A DNA stretch of 64,000 nt. It comes from Lunularia cruciata. Its lineage: Eukaryota > Streptophyta > Marchantiopsida > Lunulariales > Lunulariaceae. The position numbers were made by a program, and so were the translations under genes. Positions 1 to 11,400 of the stretch are shown here, one piece after another. The DNA lies in NCBI GenBank assembly GCA_948567375.1, contig OX419757.1:47430001-47494000 (forward strand), written 5' to 3'. The notes under the pieces were generated by a model that did no database searches, was not told the origin of the DNA, and saw only the letters and a program-made list of their open reading frames with translations. Position 1 is the stretch's first letter. Each line of letters begins with the position of its first letter.

Positions 1-1212
1 CAACTTCGTCAGTGGAGAACCGTCAGGTGCATGAGAATGACTACCGTGCCTCCTTGGGATCTCACGCAATAGTAATCGTGCAGTGAAGATAATTCTCACA
101 TGGGCGTATCCTTGAGCACCGTTCAGGGAGCTCGCGAAGATTTGTACGCACATGGGTTGGAGCAGCGAAAGTGGAAGAGCCGTTCAGCAAGGGGCAGGAT
201 CTCAAGAAACATGACACGATGGAAATTTGCATAGACGTCTCATAGCTCCGGGGAGGGACAGGAATGGGGTCCAGTAAACGCACTGTCCACTTTCACGAAG
301 GTCGAGTTGCTGGCTTGAATCTATCCCCATTGGACCGCTGGAAATGGCCACGATGGTTGCATAAAACGAGAGACCTGACGGTAAGCCGTATGGACGAGTA
401 GCAGTTGCGGTAGCAGAGGAGAGAAGAATTATGTGTTTCCGTCCAGGATAGAGAGCCTTCACAAGGGTCCCTTGTCTTTTCCTTCAATGTCAATGGTCGG
501 AGACCTGTAAACCCATGTGAAGAGACTTAAATGGAGGTTTCCACCCTCATTGGGCGCCATGAATTGTACACAAGGCGGAGCTGTATTCGGCACAGGGACA
601 TGGGTTTTCTGTCACTACAGGGGATGCTTCACAAGTGTCCTATGTCCTTTCTCTGCTTGCCAATTATCGGGTTATACCACCTGTCATATACATTTGAGTG
701 TCTTGCCGTCCGAGTCTGACTGATGATGATACACATTCACAGGGAGGGACCGCCCCCTACCACTTTAATTTAATCACCCAGGTGCAACGTCAAACTTCAA
801 CGCAACAGATGGAAATAGTAGAGCAAATGAACCTCAACTGCATGAATCCTCTTTAAGTAAAGTTGTGTCGCAGTGCAAATCCTTTCCGTTAAAGAAGACA
901 TTCTTCCCCTTCACTTCCCAAGTCTGATTGAATTCTACAGTTTAAGGCATCACAAAGCATCTCAATACTCGAGTGCACTCTTTTTCCAGGAAGGATCTTG
1001 CATGTTGTATAGTTATGTAAACGTCCTTTTTAAATTTGCACGAAAGCAAACTTTTTAAAACGTTTGCTTGTGTTTAAAACGTTTTCAATGTTTTTTAACA
1101 GACAAGTTTTAACTAACAAGTAAGCAGTAACTGATGCAAAATTCATAGTATTGTTGTTGGTGTCAACTTTAGTGAGTACTGTTGTTTGCATTCATATGTA
1201 ATCGAGTTCATC
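1..1212. other. Left-edge segment without a supported gene
   Basis: Moderately GC-rich to about 850, then increasingly AT-rich. Several short open frames exist on both strands (longest under 90 codons), but none shows a domain or a splice arrangement I recognise. It could be UTR or intron of a gene lying to the left of the window. No RNA gene or repeat was recognised. Confidence 0.5.
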
Positions 1213-1670
1213 ATGTCAAAGAAGGAGCATAAGAAAGGGGATCATTGGGAATACTTTAGTCATGTGTTTGAAGAAGCAGAGTTCAAGGCGAAACGCACAA
1301 AGAGCATGCATTGCAATACACGCATGTTCATTACATAGAACAATATGAAAACACACGTTTCAAATTGTCGACGATACCTCACAGCATTGGTCGCTTGGAA
1401 TCAATTTAACCTGTCAAGGAAGATAGTTTGGCTCCAAACTCTGGTTCTAATATAGATGGTCAATTAATTTTTGGAGAAACCAAAATAGATAGCTCTAACT
1501 TATAGAAATTTAGTAAGTTCACTAGTGCTAAATGTTTCTTTTAATATGGCATGCTTTAGAACGCATTTAATTTTTTAAAGAATATTCTATTCTAGATTGA
1601 ATTTAAAACAAATATATATAGCATGGGATGGACCCTTTTCCTAAAATTAGAGTTAATTCTATAAAAAATT
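1213..1670 (+). pseudogene. hAT-like transposase relic with degenerate BED zinc finger
   Basis: Reading from the ATG at 1213, the frame begins MSKKEHKKGDHWEYF, followed by a KAK...NTR...NNMKTHVSNC pattern typical of a plant BED zinc finger at the N terminus of hAT transposases. The two positions expected to be the first Cys pair read Arg and Ser (RTKS in place of CxxC), and a TAG interrupts the finger. Further downstream in about the same frame, around 1510-1600, a FTSAKCFF and NAFNFLKNILF stretch resembles the hAT block after the finger, with more stops. The relic ends where the copia 5' LTR begins. BED-hAT is a family assignment by pattern only; the protein is dead. Confidence 0.55.
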
Positions 1671-2108
1671 TGAAATTACATCTCAAATAGTTGTACATAT
1701 GGCATTTGGTAATTGATGTTGATATAGCATGTGCATATACAATAGTTCTTAGGGTTTTTATATAGCATCCAGCATCCAACTGCGGTGTTAGTTAGAGTTA
1801 GAGTATATAGCTCTTACCTTTCAATGAACACCAGTCATTTTTTCCATCAAGATGCTAGTTGCATAGTAAAGAAAGCTTGAGTAGCAAGGTCATGAGAGCA
1901 ACAGTTGTGAGAGGCCAGGCTTGATAGCATGACAAATGTTTTGTTAGCTTAGATCCTGCATATTAGCCTATATTATTCCATTCCTCATTTCACGCAACTA
2001 GATTTGCAATAAGAGGAAGTTCGCATAAGTGCTTTGTGTATCTTTTAGTGTTCCTTGTGTTTTGTGATTGATGCGCAAATTTGCATCAGTTCATGACACA
2101 TTTCAACA
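1671..2108 (+). repeat. Copia 5' LTR
   Basis: Starts TGAAATTACATCTCAAATAG and ends TTTCAACA. It aligns along its length with 21705-22114: shared stretches include TTGATATAGCATGT, GAAAGCTTGAG.AGCAAGGTC, AGACAAATGTTTT-like and GTATCTTTTAGTG. The two copies differ at many positions, so the insertion is old. Confidence 0.85.
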
Positions 2109-2148
2109 AGTTATAGGCCCACATTTCCCAATGCATCAAGAGTGATAG

Positions 2149-2298
2149 AATATTATTCTTAGAGTAGGATTTTAGATATTGAGAGACTAAAATAAATCTT
2201 TCATATCTGAGAATAGATTGGGAATATTATTCTTAGAGTAGGATTTTAGATAAATTGAGAGACTAAAATAAATCTTTCATATCTGAGAATAGATTGGG
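2149..2298 (+). repeat. Direct tandem repeat, about 75-bp unit, in the copia leader
   Basis: A unit beginning AATATTATTCTTAGAGTAGG and ending GAATAGATTGGGA occurs twice head to tail (about 2149-2222 and 2223-2298). The copies are almost identical apart from a two-base change (GATATTGAG versus GATAAATTGAG). It lies between the LTR and the gag start, so it is a duplication within the untranslated leader. Confidence 0.9.
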
Positions 2299-2309
2299 AT
2301 ATATAATGG

Positions 2310-3190
2310 GAGGAAGGAGCAATATGAGAAACATAGCATCCATTAGTCTATTCAATGGGGAGAATATCTTGATTTGGAAACTCCATATGATGATCATGTT
2401 CAAGTTAAAGAGACTTACATGGATTGTTAACGGGATAGAGACTATGGAACAAGCCATCACACTTGGAGAAGAGACCAATTGGATGAGCAAGAATGATGTT
2501 ACAAAAATGGAAATCTATATAGCCATATAAGAGAAATATTTGTAGAGACTGATTAATTATAAAACCACAAACCAAATGTCGAGTAGATTGATAACATTGC
2601 ATGAGCAATGTGCTTCAAAGAACAAGCATGTTCTCCAACAAATATTCTTTCAATTATAAATGAAACTAGGAGCAAAGATAGCAGGTTTTATCAGCCAAGT
2701 AGAAACTCTTGCTAGTCAATTAAATAACCTTAGTGTAAGAATAGATGATTCCTCAATCATCACCAAGATTATTTGTAGTTTGCCATAGGTTTATCACCAC
2801 ATAATAGCTGCATAGGATAATATACTTGAGGAGTAGCAAACCATTGAGAGACTCATTGCAAGACTACTCAAAGAAGAAACCTTGAATAGATGTAGAGAAG
2901 ATAAACAAGAGAACTCAGCAAAGAGAGCCTTTGCAGCTACCAAAAGAAGAAGCAATGGAGGTAGTTGCAATGGTGGGACTTAGAGAAAGACTGATATCTC
3001 ACAATTGAAGAAGATAACAAGCTATAAGAAGTGCAGAAAGAAAGGATAATGGGCAAGAGAATGCAAAGGTGAGCAGAACTTCCCAAGAAGAAAGTAGCAC
3101 AATGCAAATAATCCTAGAAGTCAAGCCAATGCCCTAACAATGCAAAGTATTGTATTTGATGCTCTACAAGTATCAACAAACATCTAGCCA
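2310..3190 (+). pseudogene. Copia gag remnant with damaged zinc knuckle
   Basis: The opening FNGENILIWKLHMMIMFKLK matches the copia gag start (F-G-N-W-M pattern). Further on, a GLP-type SLP.VYHHI segment and ERLIARLLKEE follow. A CCHC knuckle at about 3026-3065 reads KKCRKKG-stop-WARECKG, so the knuckle His codon is lost. Stops occur repeatedly, many of them TAA or TAG where Gln is expected (after QIFFQL, after CSLP, after LEE). No protein can be made from it. Confidence 0.8.
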
Positions 3191-3629
3191 ATTATGTTTG
3201 GTATGCTAATGGATGAGCTTCAAAGCACATGACCAATTGGCTAGAGTGGTTCTAAGATTTCAAGAAGATTGAAGAAGGAAGTTGGCCCATGTATGTTGAT
3301 GACAATCGCAAGGTTTGGGTTGCTAGAGTGTGAGACATCCCAAGTTCTTATAAGCTTGGTTTAAGTAGACAAGAAGGAGTCATTAAAGTAGTTTTCTATG
3401 TTCTAGAGTTGAAGCACAACCTATTTATTATTGGTTAAGCAATGGACAAATGCATTCAAACCACCCACACCAAAGAGAGCTACTACATGGAGAAAGATGG
3501 AGAAGTAGTTATGAAGTGTGTTTGTGATTCAATGCTCTATAGACTTCAGATCATAATTACCAAGATAGGTAACATTTCCAAGCTAATTTTATTGTTGCAA
3601 GCAATAGGGAGAGTGACAAGTTAGAAAAT

Positions 3630-4480
3630 AAAAAATAGTGTCAAAAGTTAGATATTACACTTTGGCACAAGAAACTTAATCATCTCAACCTTGCTTACAT
3701 TAGCAAGATGGAGAGAGAAGGACTAGTAGAGTGTCTCAATTTGAAACTAGAAGATGAAAGCCAAAAATCTTTATATTGTGACGGATGTACTTAGGAAAGC
3801 AACACTTTAGCTTTTGCTTAGATCTAGTGATAGTAGAGGAAAATACAAGATTGAAAAGTTCATTCATAGTGATATTTGTGGTCATATGAGCATGAACTCA
3901 ATAGGAGGATCAAGATGTTATCCCTTTTTGGAGGATGTGGTTATACTTTTCTTGAAGGAGAAGTTAGAAACTCTCTCTTGCTTCAAACAACTCCACACAT
4001 ATGTAGAAACTCAATATGGAGTGAAGATCAAGAAACTATTATTGACAAAGGAGTTGAATACATTGGAAAGGAATTTGTTATATTTGTATAGAGTGATGGA
4101 TTAGTTCATGAACTAATGGCACCGTACACTCCTTAGCAAAATGCTATCTCAAAAAGATATCATAGGATAATGTTGCAAGCAATAAGAAGCATGTTGCATT
4201 TTAAAGAGTTGCCAAGAGAGTTGTGGGCAAAAGTAGTGAAAGCTATCAAACTTGTTCTAAAATAGTTTTTTGTACAATTTTAGAGAAAACTCCTAACAAG
4301 CTTTGGCATAGAACAAAACCAACAATTGTAGACTTGAGATCTTTTGGTTGCTCAATCTTTGTGCACACACCAAAGGTCATAGAAAGAAGTTTGATCCAAA
4401 GGGACAAGAGATGCCTTTGTTGGATATAGTTCATAATCAAAAGCCTTCAGATTATAGGATCAAAAGAAGAACAAGATATG
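3630..4480 (+). pseudogene. Copia GAG-pre-integrase and integrase core remnant
   Basis: LWHKKLNHLNLAYISKM followed by LYCDGC is the GAG-pre-integrase/HHCC zinc-binding segment. The core then follows: FIHSDICGHMS carries the first catalytic Asp of the D,D-35-E triad, GGSRCYPFLED and FLKEKLETLSCFK follow, and YGVKIKKLLLTKE sits where the second Asp is normal, with its motif changed to TKE. Downstream ELMAPYTP-stop-QNA and ELPRELWAKVVKAIKLVLK correspond to the conserved integrase tail, and the LRSFGC-type region follows at about 4335. Multiple stops and frameshifts. Confidence 0.8.
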
Positions 4481-4739
4481 TGAAAGTAGAGACATCTTGT
4501 TCATAGAGGAGCAACCTAATCATCAATGCTTACATATGCTGAACTTAGACATAATTTTTCTTCAAGAAAATGATGGAGAGCAAGCCAATGCTAGAATGAG
4601 CATTGATGAGATAGAAGTTGATGGAGAGTTTCCATAAGCTTCTAAGAAGTCTATAAAGTAGGCTATAGAAGAATAAGCAAGTGAGACAAGCACCTGGCTA
4701 CATCAAGAAGAAAATAAGGACAATCAGGAACCTACTTTT

Positions 4740-5745
4740 CAAATGAGCTCAACTTCAAATGCTCAAGATGGAGGAAATCATAAAAGTGAAAGAATGAGAA
4801 GACCACCACAAAGACTTGTTGAGAAGGATTATGAGAAGGCATCTTATGCTTGCATTATTGCAGCTAAGATTACAGGAGGAGATGTAGATGTAGATTTTTT
4901 TTCATTTCCAAGATGCAATATAATCACTTGAGTGTGTGAAGGCCATAGATGAAGAATTCAAGTCATTGAAGCAAAACAAGACTTGGAAGTTGACAACATT
5001 GCTAGAAGGGAGGAAAAAAATCAAATATTAATGGGTTTATAAAACGAAGCTTGATGCTAAAGGCAATATCTTAAGACATAAGGCTAGACTTGTAGGTAAG
5101 GGATATTAAAAACTTGCAATAATTGACTATGAGGAGACATTTGCTTAAGTAGTTAAGTTTGATTCCATCATATCTATATTTTTACTAGCTATAGTGGAAG
5201 ACATGGAGATAGCCCAATTTGACCACAAGAAAGTTTTTCTTAATGGAGATTTGGATGATGAAATTTATGTGGAGCAACCACAAAGATAGATAGAAGCTAG
5301 AAAGGAGAAGAGCGTTTGCAGATTTCTAAAATTTCTTCATGGCTTGAAGCAAGCTTCAAGGAACTAGAACCATAAGTTTGATGACTTCCTATTGAGGTAT
5401 GGGTTGTGAGCATTACTTTCTAATCCTTGCGTGTATTATGGATCTGGTGTTATCCTCACTATCTTTATAAATGATGGACTGATTTGTGGGAAAGATAATC
5501 ACACATTGCTACTATGTTAGGTCACTTTGGTAAAGTTTGAAGACACACATGCAGAAGTAAAATTTTATGTAGCACTTCAGATTTTGTGTGATAGAGAAAA
5601 ACTCAAAATTAAATTGACTCAAGAAGTATATGTAGAATCAATTATAAATTGGTTCAATATTCAAGATCCATATCCAAAGAATTGCATGTCCATGCAATTA
5701 GCAAAGAAATTAATTATTCCTACCAAGCTAGTAATCGGAAGTAGG
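4740..5745 (+). pseudogene. Copia reverse transcriptase remnant, cut by the gypsy block
   Basis: After a degenerate linker (RRPPQRLVEKDYE), the RT is clear: KTKLDAKGNILRHKARLVGK, DYEETFA, EIAQFDHKKVFLNGDLDDE, YVEQPQ, LKFLHGLKQASRN. The catalytic YVDD box reads FIND (about 5467), so one Asp is Asn. The Trp of the usual GLKQAPRAW motif is a TAG stop at 5365-5367. KLKIKLTQEVYVESIINWFN is the connection toward RNase H. The frame stops being copia at about 5745, where gypsy protease sequence begins; it resumes at 20907-20913. Confidence 0.85.
5739..5745 (+). repeat. Left junction repeat AAGTAGG of the nested gypsy block
   Basis: AAGTAGG here is repeated at 20907-20913. Keeping one copy puts the left copia reading frame (VIGSR) directly in phase with the right part (MSNIYYDTYKT...), matching the usual copia order at the RT/RNase H linker. 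It is therefore consistent with a target-site duplication of at least five bases, although the left side of the insert does not start with an LTR. Confidence 0.6.
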
Positions 5746-6950
5746 CTGATGATTGCAGATAGTAGAAAGGGTTTTGCATTTTGTACCTCACATCTTGTTA
5801 CATTCAAAATTGGAAAGGAGTATTTGGAGTGTATGAGGTTTGTTGTATCACCTATATAATATGATTTCATTCTAGGTTTACCTTGGATTGAATATTATAA
5901 GGTTCAATTTAACTGGACCCGATGGTAAATTCAATTATGACATCAAAGTATGAATCTCCAATCTCCTAAAAATCTCCAATTTGACATCTTTGAGTAAGAC
6001 ATCTAAGAATAGTCAATCCCAAGATGGGAAGTTTATCAATAAAGCAACTATATAGCAAGGTTTGGAGGAAGATAAGCCTATTGTTGTGTTGTGGGTCAAG
6101 CCAATTGTGCATGGAGAATATGATGAGGGCTAGGAGCCACATCAAGCAATGGTTGCTTGAATAGTTCAAGAGTTTGCAAATGTGTTTTTAGATGATCTAC
6201 CAAACGGATTATCCTCTAATCATGATATGCCTTTCAAGATTGAGTTATTACTAGGAAATACTCAATGAGTAGACCAATCTATTGACTCTCACCAAAGGAG
6301 TTGGACAAGCTTTGAATAACATTGATAGAGTTGTTGGAGAAGGATTTTATATGGCATAGTACATCTCATTGGAGAGCACCGGTACTATTTTTTCCAAAGA
6401 AGGATGGAAGACTTTGCTTCTATATTAATAATTGTGGCCTCATTAAACAAAGAATGAAGTATGCATATCCCTTGCCTTGAATTTATTACTTGCTCAATCA
6501 GTTATATGGAGCAAAATAATTCTCCAAGTTGGATCTCTAAAGCAACTATTGGTAGACTCCCATTCATAGAGAAGATGTGTAAAAGACTTCCTTTTGCACA
6601 AGGTATGGGCATTTCAAATGGAGAGTTTTATCTTTTGGGCTCACCAATGCTCTATCAATCTTCATGGATCAGATGCATTGAGTGTTTGATGTGCTATTGG
6701 ACCGGTGTGTGGTGGTGTTCTTGGATGATATTTGTTCTATACCAAGACAGAGAAAAAACATGCAAATCACATGCAAGAAGTCCTAAGATAACTACACCAA
6801 TGGAAATTTTATTGCAAGGAGTCAAAGTGTGCCTTTTGGTAGAATAAAGTTACCTTCTTGGATCATAAGATCTCATCAAAGAGGATCAAGATAGAAGAGG
6901 AGAAAATCAAGGTCATGATTGATTGGCTATGTATTAAAACTCAAGATTCA
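5746..6950 (+). pseudogene. Chromovirus-type gypsy fragment A: protease end and reverse transcriptase
   Basis: The frame ending YDFILGLPWIEYY is the end of a gypsy protease/linker. FANVFLDDLPNGL, HDMPFKIEL, the RAPVLFFPKKDGRL box and YAYPLP give the RT start; SIFMDQMH-stop-VFDVLLDR and VVVFLDDI (in place of VVFIDDI) contain the RT active site; LHQWKFYCKESKCAFW and FLDHKISSKRI give the thumb end. Frame changes and stops are frequent. It ends abruptly at about 6950 against minus-strand gypsy sequence and lacks a 5' LTR and gag. It belongs to the same family as the copy at 15-20 kb. Confidence 0.8.
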
Positions 6951-6959
6951 AGGACTTGA

Positions 6960-7290
6960 TGTATGCTATCCACTTGAGCATCATAATATCTTGGATATTA
7001 ATTTTTTATCATTCTTGATAGTGGAAAAAAATCTATCTCCACTATAATCAATGTGCCAATCAAGAAGTCTTTCTCTAACTTCATCACTATAACTGCTTCC
7101 CATAGCTCTCATTTAACCTAAGGATAGGCTCTTTGGGCGCTCACTCAACATATTTACCAAAATGTATAGCATATCACTTCCCATCTTCATCATCTTGCAC
7201 TATCGCCCAACCAATAGCTATGGGATTATTATCAACTATGATTATTACAAGTTTGTTATTCCCATAGCTTATCTGTCATAATATGGGTGG
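6960..7290 (-). pseudogene. Gypsy RNase H remnant (second lineage)
   Basis: Minus-strand reading gives VDNNPIAIGWAIVQDDEDGK, then YAIHFGKYVE and, after a stop, LSLRLNESYGK-like sequence, then DFLIGTLIIVEIDFFPLLRMI. This matches the gypsy RNase H pattern in which an initial Asp sits in VDxSP and a later Asp in the E(T/I)DCLP-type segment. Stops and small shifts break it. Confidence 0.65.
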
Positions 7291-7299
7291 AGAAGACAA

Positions 7300-8600
7300 C
7301 AATTGTTTTATTTTTTGAACCGCTCTTGTGTGTCACTCCTCTCACCTATGCTTCTGACCTTTCCTTCATAGACCATAAAGGGTATCCGCTATGTGAGCAA
7401 AGTATGGAATCCACATATGATAAAACATGCAAGCTTCCAAGAATCTCCTCACTTTTGTTGGTGAGTGCATGTTTCCTTCATCCATTGAATTGCATCCACC
7501 TTGTTTGGCAGGTTTGCAACCAAAAAATCCACATAAATGCCCAACAGTGACCACCTCTTCAACCCCAAACTTGGATTTAGCACCTAAGAAGGTCAAATGA
7601 ACCTCCTCAAGCTGAGTTGTGATAGATCTGATCACAATCTAAAATATGATCAGATACAAACTTACGGCACCCCCTTTGATCAACTACTTCATCCTTCTCT
7701 TCCTCTATGCACCCTTTTATTGGATTATCATCCATAAAAGGCATGTTCTTGTCCAAAATGAACTCCTTAAGAACTTTATTCATTCCATTCATGGTGTATG
7801 CAATAGAATGTGTTGCTCCTTGTGGCAACATGCACATCCTATCAACCCCAATGGTATCCTCATTGTGATAGCATCTTTACTTCCTTTAGCAAGTTGGAAT
7901 TGGTCATAACCAAAGTGCAAATCTCTAAAAGAATATATGGCTCCACTAACAAAAGCTTAAGCAAATTTTCTAACAATTTGCCCTATTCCCTTGTTCCTTA
8001 TTATCATTTGATTCACCGTTTGCATAACTTGAATGAACCTCAATGCTCCATTCTTCTTAAGTATTGTAAACTAGCAACTAGAATAAGGTGCAAATGATGG
8101 CTCTAGGATCTTTTTATCAATTTTCTCCTTCAAGAGATCCATAAGTTTTCACATGTAAAGCTCTTGGTATCAAAATGGATCTCAAGTCCAAGGCACATGT
8201 GGAACCATAAAGATGATCATTGTAGCCACAACACTTGGATCTACATACCCAATTTCAGAAATATCAAAAGTGAAAGCTTTCCTTTTTTGACTCAACATCT
8301 CCCAAAATATTTCTTCCTTAGTTGGTAGAAGAAAATTTGATGAACCAACCATCAACTCCTGGAGCGTAGCTTCAGTGAACTTGTGACCTATCCAATTTGG
8401 ATATTTTAAGCTCTTTTGCTTTTGAGCATATTGGAAATGATGATCAAAGTCACTTGGAAAAGGTTCACCCACATGCTTGACCTTTCTCTCCACTCTCTTG
8501 TATGTGGTTTCCACCCTAGCCTCAGAATCAAAAAGGACTCTTTTGTTGAATATAGCTCCCTTGAATGTATTTCCACCACTTGATCCTCATGCTCATGCTC
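7300..8600 (-). pseudogene. Gypsy reverse transcriptase remnant (second lineage)
   Basis: From high to low coordinates: FTFDISEIGYVDPSVV and IFMVPHVPW (about 8290-8182) precede the RT; LPQGATHSIAYTMNGMNKVL and MPFMDDNPIKGC (7837-7700) hold the palm, with the active-site box FMDD; GHLCGFFGCKPAKQG and TKVRRFLEACMFYHMWIPYF (7560-7380) are the thumb/connection. The FMDD box is an ordinary variant of gypsy YVDD/FIDD. The segment between about 8180 and 7840 is stop-ridden. Confidence 0.75.
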
Positions 8601-8959
8601 AGGTTCCATCCTCTTGAGCTCTTCTAGAAGATTCTCCAACCTTATATCCATGTACATTCCTAATATTGTGTCATCCTCATCAATCAACCCCACTCTTTTT
8701 AGCTCTTTTTCTTGTTCTTGCATAATTTTGCTCCTATTTGTGCAAATCTGCAAGTTGTGTATGCACACTAAGCCCACTATGAGAAAACATCATCACTCCT
8801 ATATACAAGGTACTTCTCCTTCAAAGCAGAGGACCTTCTCTAATGTACCACTATATTCTTGCTCTATAGTGGTACTTGGAGAAAATCCTTGAACTCCACC
8901 ATCACCTTAGGTAGAGTACCACTCCTCAAGTAATCTCAGTTGCGCTCATGGTTTGTAGG

Positions 8960-9260
8960 TATAGTAAAAATTACATTATTTTTTTCCCATCTTGGCTTCT
9001 AATCTAAGCATAGGCTGAACCATCATCAAGGATTTTGGTTTCCATCCTTACCGCTGTAATGAATGGATGTCTGAGGATCACCCAATATGATGTAGTTTCT
9101 TGAACAAAGAAGTTTTGTTCAATAATCACATCTCCAACCTTCACTTTCACATTTGGGCATGCGCCATAGAGCTCTCCTTTGTTGTTTTTTGCTACTCTAA
9201 TCACCCAAAAATGCTCCATATCAATTGGCCATTTCTCACAATTGTAGAGCTCCTTGGCAA
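8960..9260 (-). pseudogene. Gypsy aspartic protease-like segment (second lineage)
   Basis: The minus frame 9219-9004 reads IRVAKNNKGELYGACPNVKV, VGDVIIEQNFFVQE, SYWVILRHPFITAVRMETKI, LDDGSAYA. This is the C-terminal half of a retropepsin domain in which the I-L-G-x-P motif has become ILRHP. The catalytic DSG triplet expected upstream is not clear. Confidence 0.65.
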
Positions 9261-9699
9261 CAATGTTAATTCTTATCCGTGAGTGATAAGAGCAACCACA
9301 AGATCTATCAGATTGACTATTTTGACCAAGGTTTCAATGGTAGCTTTGACTTAATGCACTCTAGTATAGTGGCTAGAGATTCCATTGTCATTCATATCCA
9401 TTGCAAATATCCTTTCGGTTATTGTAGCATCGAGCTAGCTCTAATGCCTCTTCTTCAATAACTAGAGTATCAAGAGCATTTGATAGTGTGATTTCTCTAA
9501 TCAATTGCCACTTATACTTAATGATGTCTATCAAGATATCATGAAACTCTTTTTTGGAAATCCCAAGGATCTCTCAAAGAGTAAATTCCACCATGGCATT
9601 GAGTACTCTTTCTTCTAATACACTTTTTAGGTCAATAGCCGCTTTAATATCAGATTGAAGCTTGTAGATGGGTGGTTTACCATTCTCCTTCTCCTTTCC

Positions 9700-11400
9700 C
9701 TTCAGTGATATTTCAGAACCAAAAGGCAAGGTATTCTCCATGGCCTCTCCTTATGGAGGTACCACTCATTACCTTTGGGGAGCACTCTCTGGACGGAGTC
9801 TATCTCCCCTCAATTTTCCTTTTTGATTTGTTCTCTCTTCACTAAGCTCCATGTCATCTCTCCTTCACTTTTCTTCAATGAGAGCTTCATGTTAATTTCT
9901 TGCCAAGTAAGCATGAACTGACATAGTATCCACTAGATTAGTTGAGTGGCTTGCTTGATTTCAGTAGCAACCCATAGTAGTTCTCCTCTTGTATTGTTCC
10001 CCTTCTCCATGGTACATAGAGAGTTACTCTACATGTTTCCCATATCTACATGCTTCATAAATGCTTCATCTCTATTCCTTACTACCTCCACTCCATAAGC
10101 AATGGCCTCAATTGATGGAGTAGCTTGTTGTGATAGGAAATCCTCCAACACCTTTTGCATTCCCCCTTTCTTCAAATTGATTTTTAGGATTTCTCTTGTC
10201 TATTTCAAAGCAATCTTCCCATCCTTCCAAAAAACCACTCTTTGTTGAATAGTATCAGCAAAGTCACCACACTCCCTCTTGGTGTTCAATACCATCACAC
10301 CAAATGAAATTTTGAACATATCTTTGCTTTTTCACAATTCTGGTTTTAGAAATGCTTCCTTTCTCCTCCAACCTTGCCAAGTTGATTTGCAAGTCTCTTA
10401 TCCCTTTCATTCAAATTTTAATTTTTTTAGCAAATCATCAATGGTGGTTTTTTATAATGGACTTGTGAAAATAGGATTAAGGACACTTATGCTATGTTAA
10501 GAGGCACCATTGGCTATCTTGTAGCCCTTGTGGCCATAGGTAGTATTACTTTTGGTTTTACCACCATTTTCCCTCCATGGTATTCTTGCTTGGCAAGAAT
10601 ATTCATTACTTCCAAGACCTTTCTCCAATCAGATGTCAAACCATTATATCCTCAAACCCATCCTCTAGCTAGACCTCCAACTCCCTTTGAAGCTTGCTAT
10701 TTTCTGATTGTAAGAACATCTCTACCTTGTCACTCTCAAGCGTGAGTTTTGCCATTTGAGACAATTGTGAATATTATCTCTCAAACTCCCAAAGTAGCTC
10801 AATCGCACTCAACCTCTAGGTAATTTTTTCACCCTATCCATGAATGACTTCTTAGTTACCCTATCTGCATCCTTCAAGCAGTACTTCTCCTTCAGATGAA
10901 GAGAAGATCTCTCCAAACTGCCTCTATGAGCTCAAATGGTCTCCTTTATGTATATTCGGAGCTCCGAGATAACCACAAGCTTGAATGTGTATATCATCTC
11001 ACATTGAAGAACCTTATTGAGCTCCATCTCCCTTGAGTAATACTTCAAGTACTTTGAGATGTTTATCCCATCAAATTGATCCAACATCCCTACAACCAAT
11101 TGCAAGGCTTTAGTAGCCAAAGCTTCTTTACGTTCCACAACTTAGTGTTGTTGAATATACAATGCAAATGCTTTGAACATTTGCATTATAGTTGGATCAA
11201 GCTATAATGTGGGTGCCTCTATAAAGCTACTAGCACCCAAATCCCCTATGCTCTTGTTTGATCTTTTGTCTACATCTACCAACAACCTCCTTCCTAGCTC
11301 TCCATCCCAAAAGTTTTACGTTGAGTTCACCACTTGTTATACTTTGCCTTTCTCTCTCTAGGAACACATTGCATGCCTAGTTGTGAAGTTTATGGAGCAG
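9700..11400 (-). pseudogene. Gypsy gag remnant (second lineage)
   Basis: The minus frame 11138-10932 reads ERKEALATKALQLVVGMLDQ, FDGINISKYLKYYSREMELN and continues past a stop as SLERSSLHLKEKYCLKDADR. This is a gag capsid-like pattern with FDG...YL..Y. Upstream codons at 11220-11150 read GDLGASSFIEAPTL and PTIMQMFKAFALYIQQH. Below 10700 the frame is too broken to follow. Confidence 0.55.

Larger units (their letters stand above)
6955..11400 (-). mobile_element. Second gypsy lineage, minus strand: RNase H, RT, protease, gag
   Basis: Read on the minus strand the order is gag (about 11400-9700), protease (9260-8960), RT (8600-7300), RNase H (7290-6955), that is a Ty3/gypsy element without integrase on this side. 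It is sandwiched between the two parts of chromovirus fragment A and probably inserted into it. It has many stops and few CG dinucleotides. Its own LTRs were not identified; 11401-13456 may hold the leader or LTR. Confidence 0.75.

Noticed and set aside
7287-8097. Plus-strand frames of 87-95 codons
   Set aside because: They are antisense to the minus-strand gypsy RT, whose conserved motifs read on the other strand.
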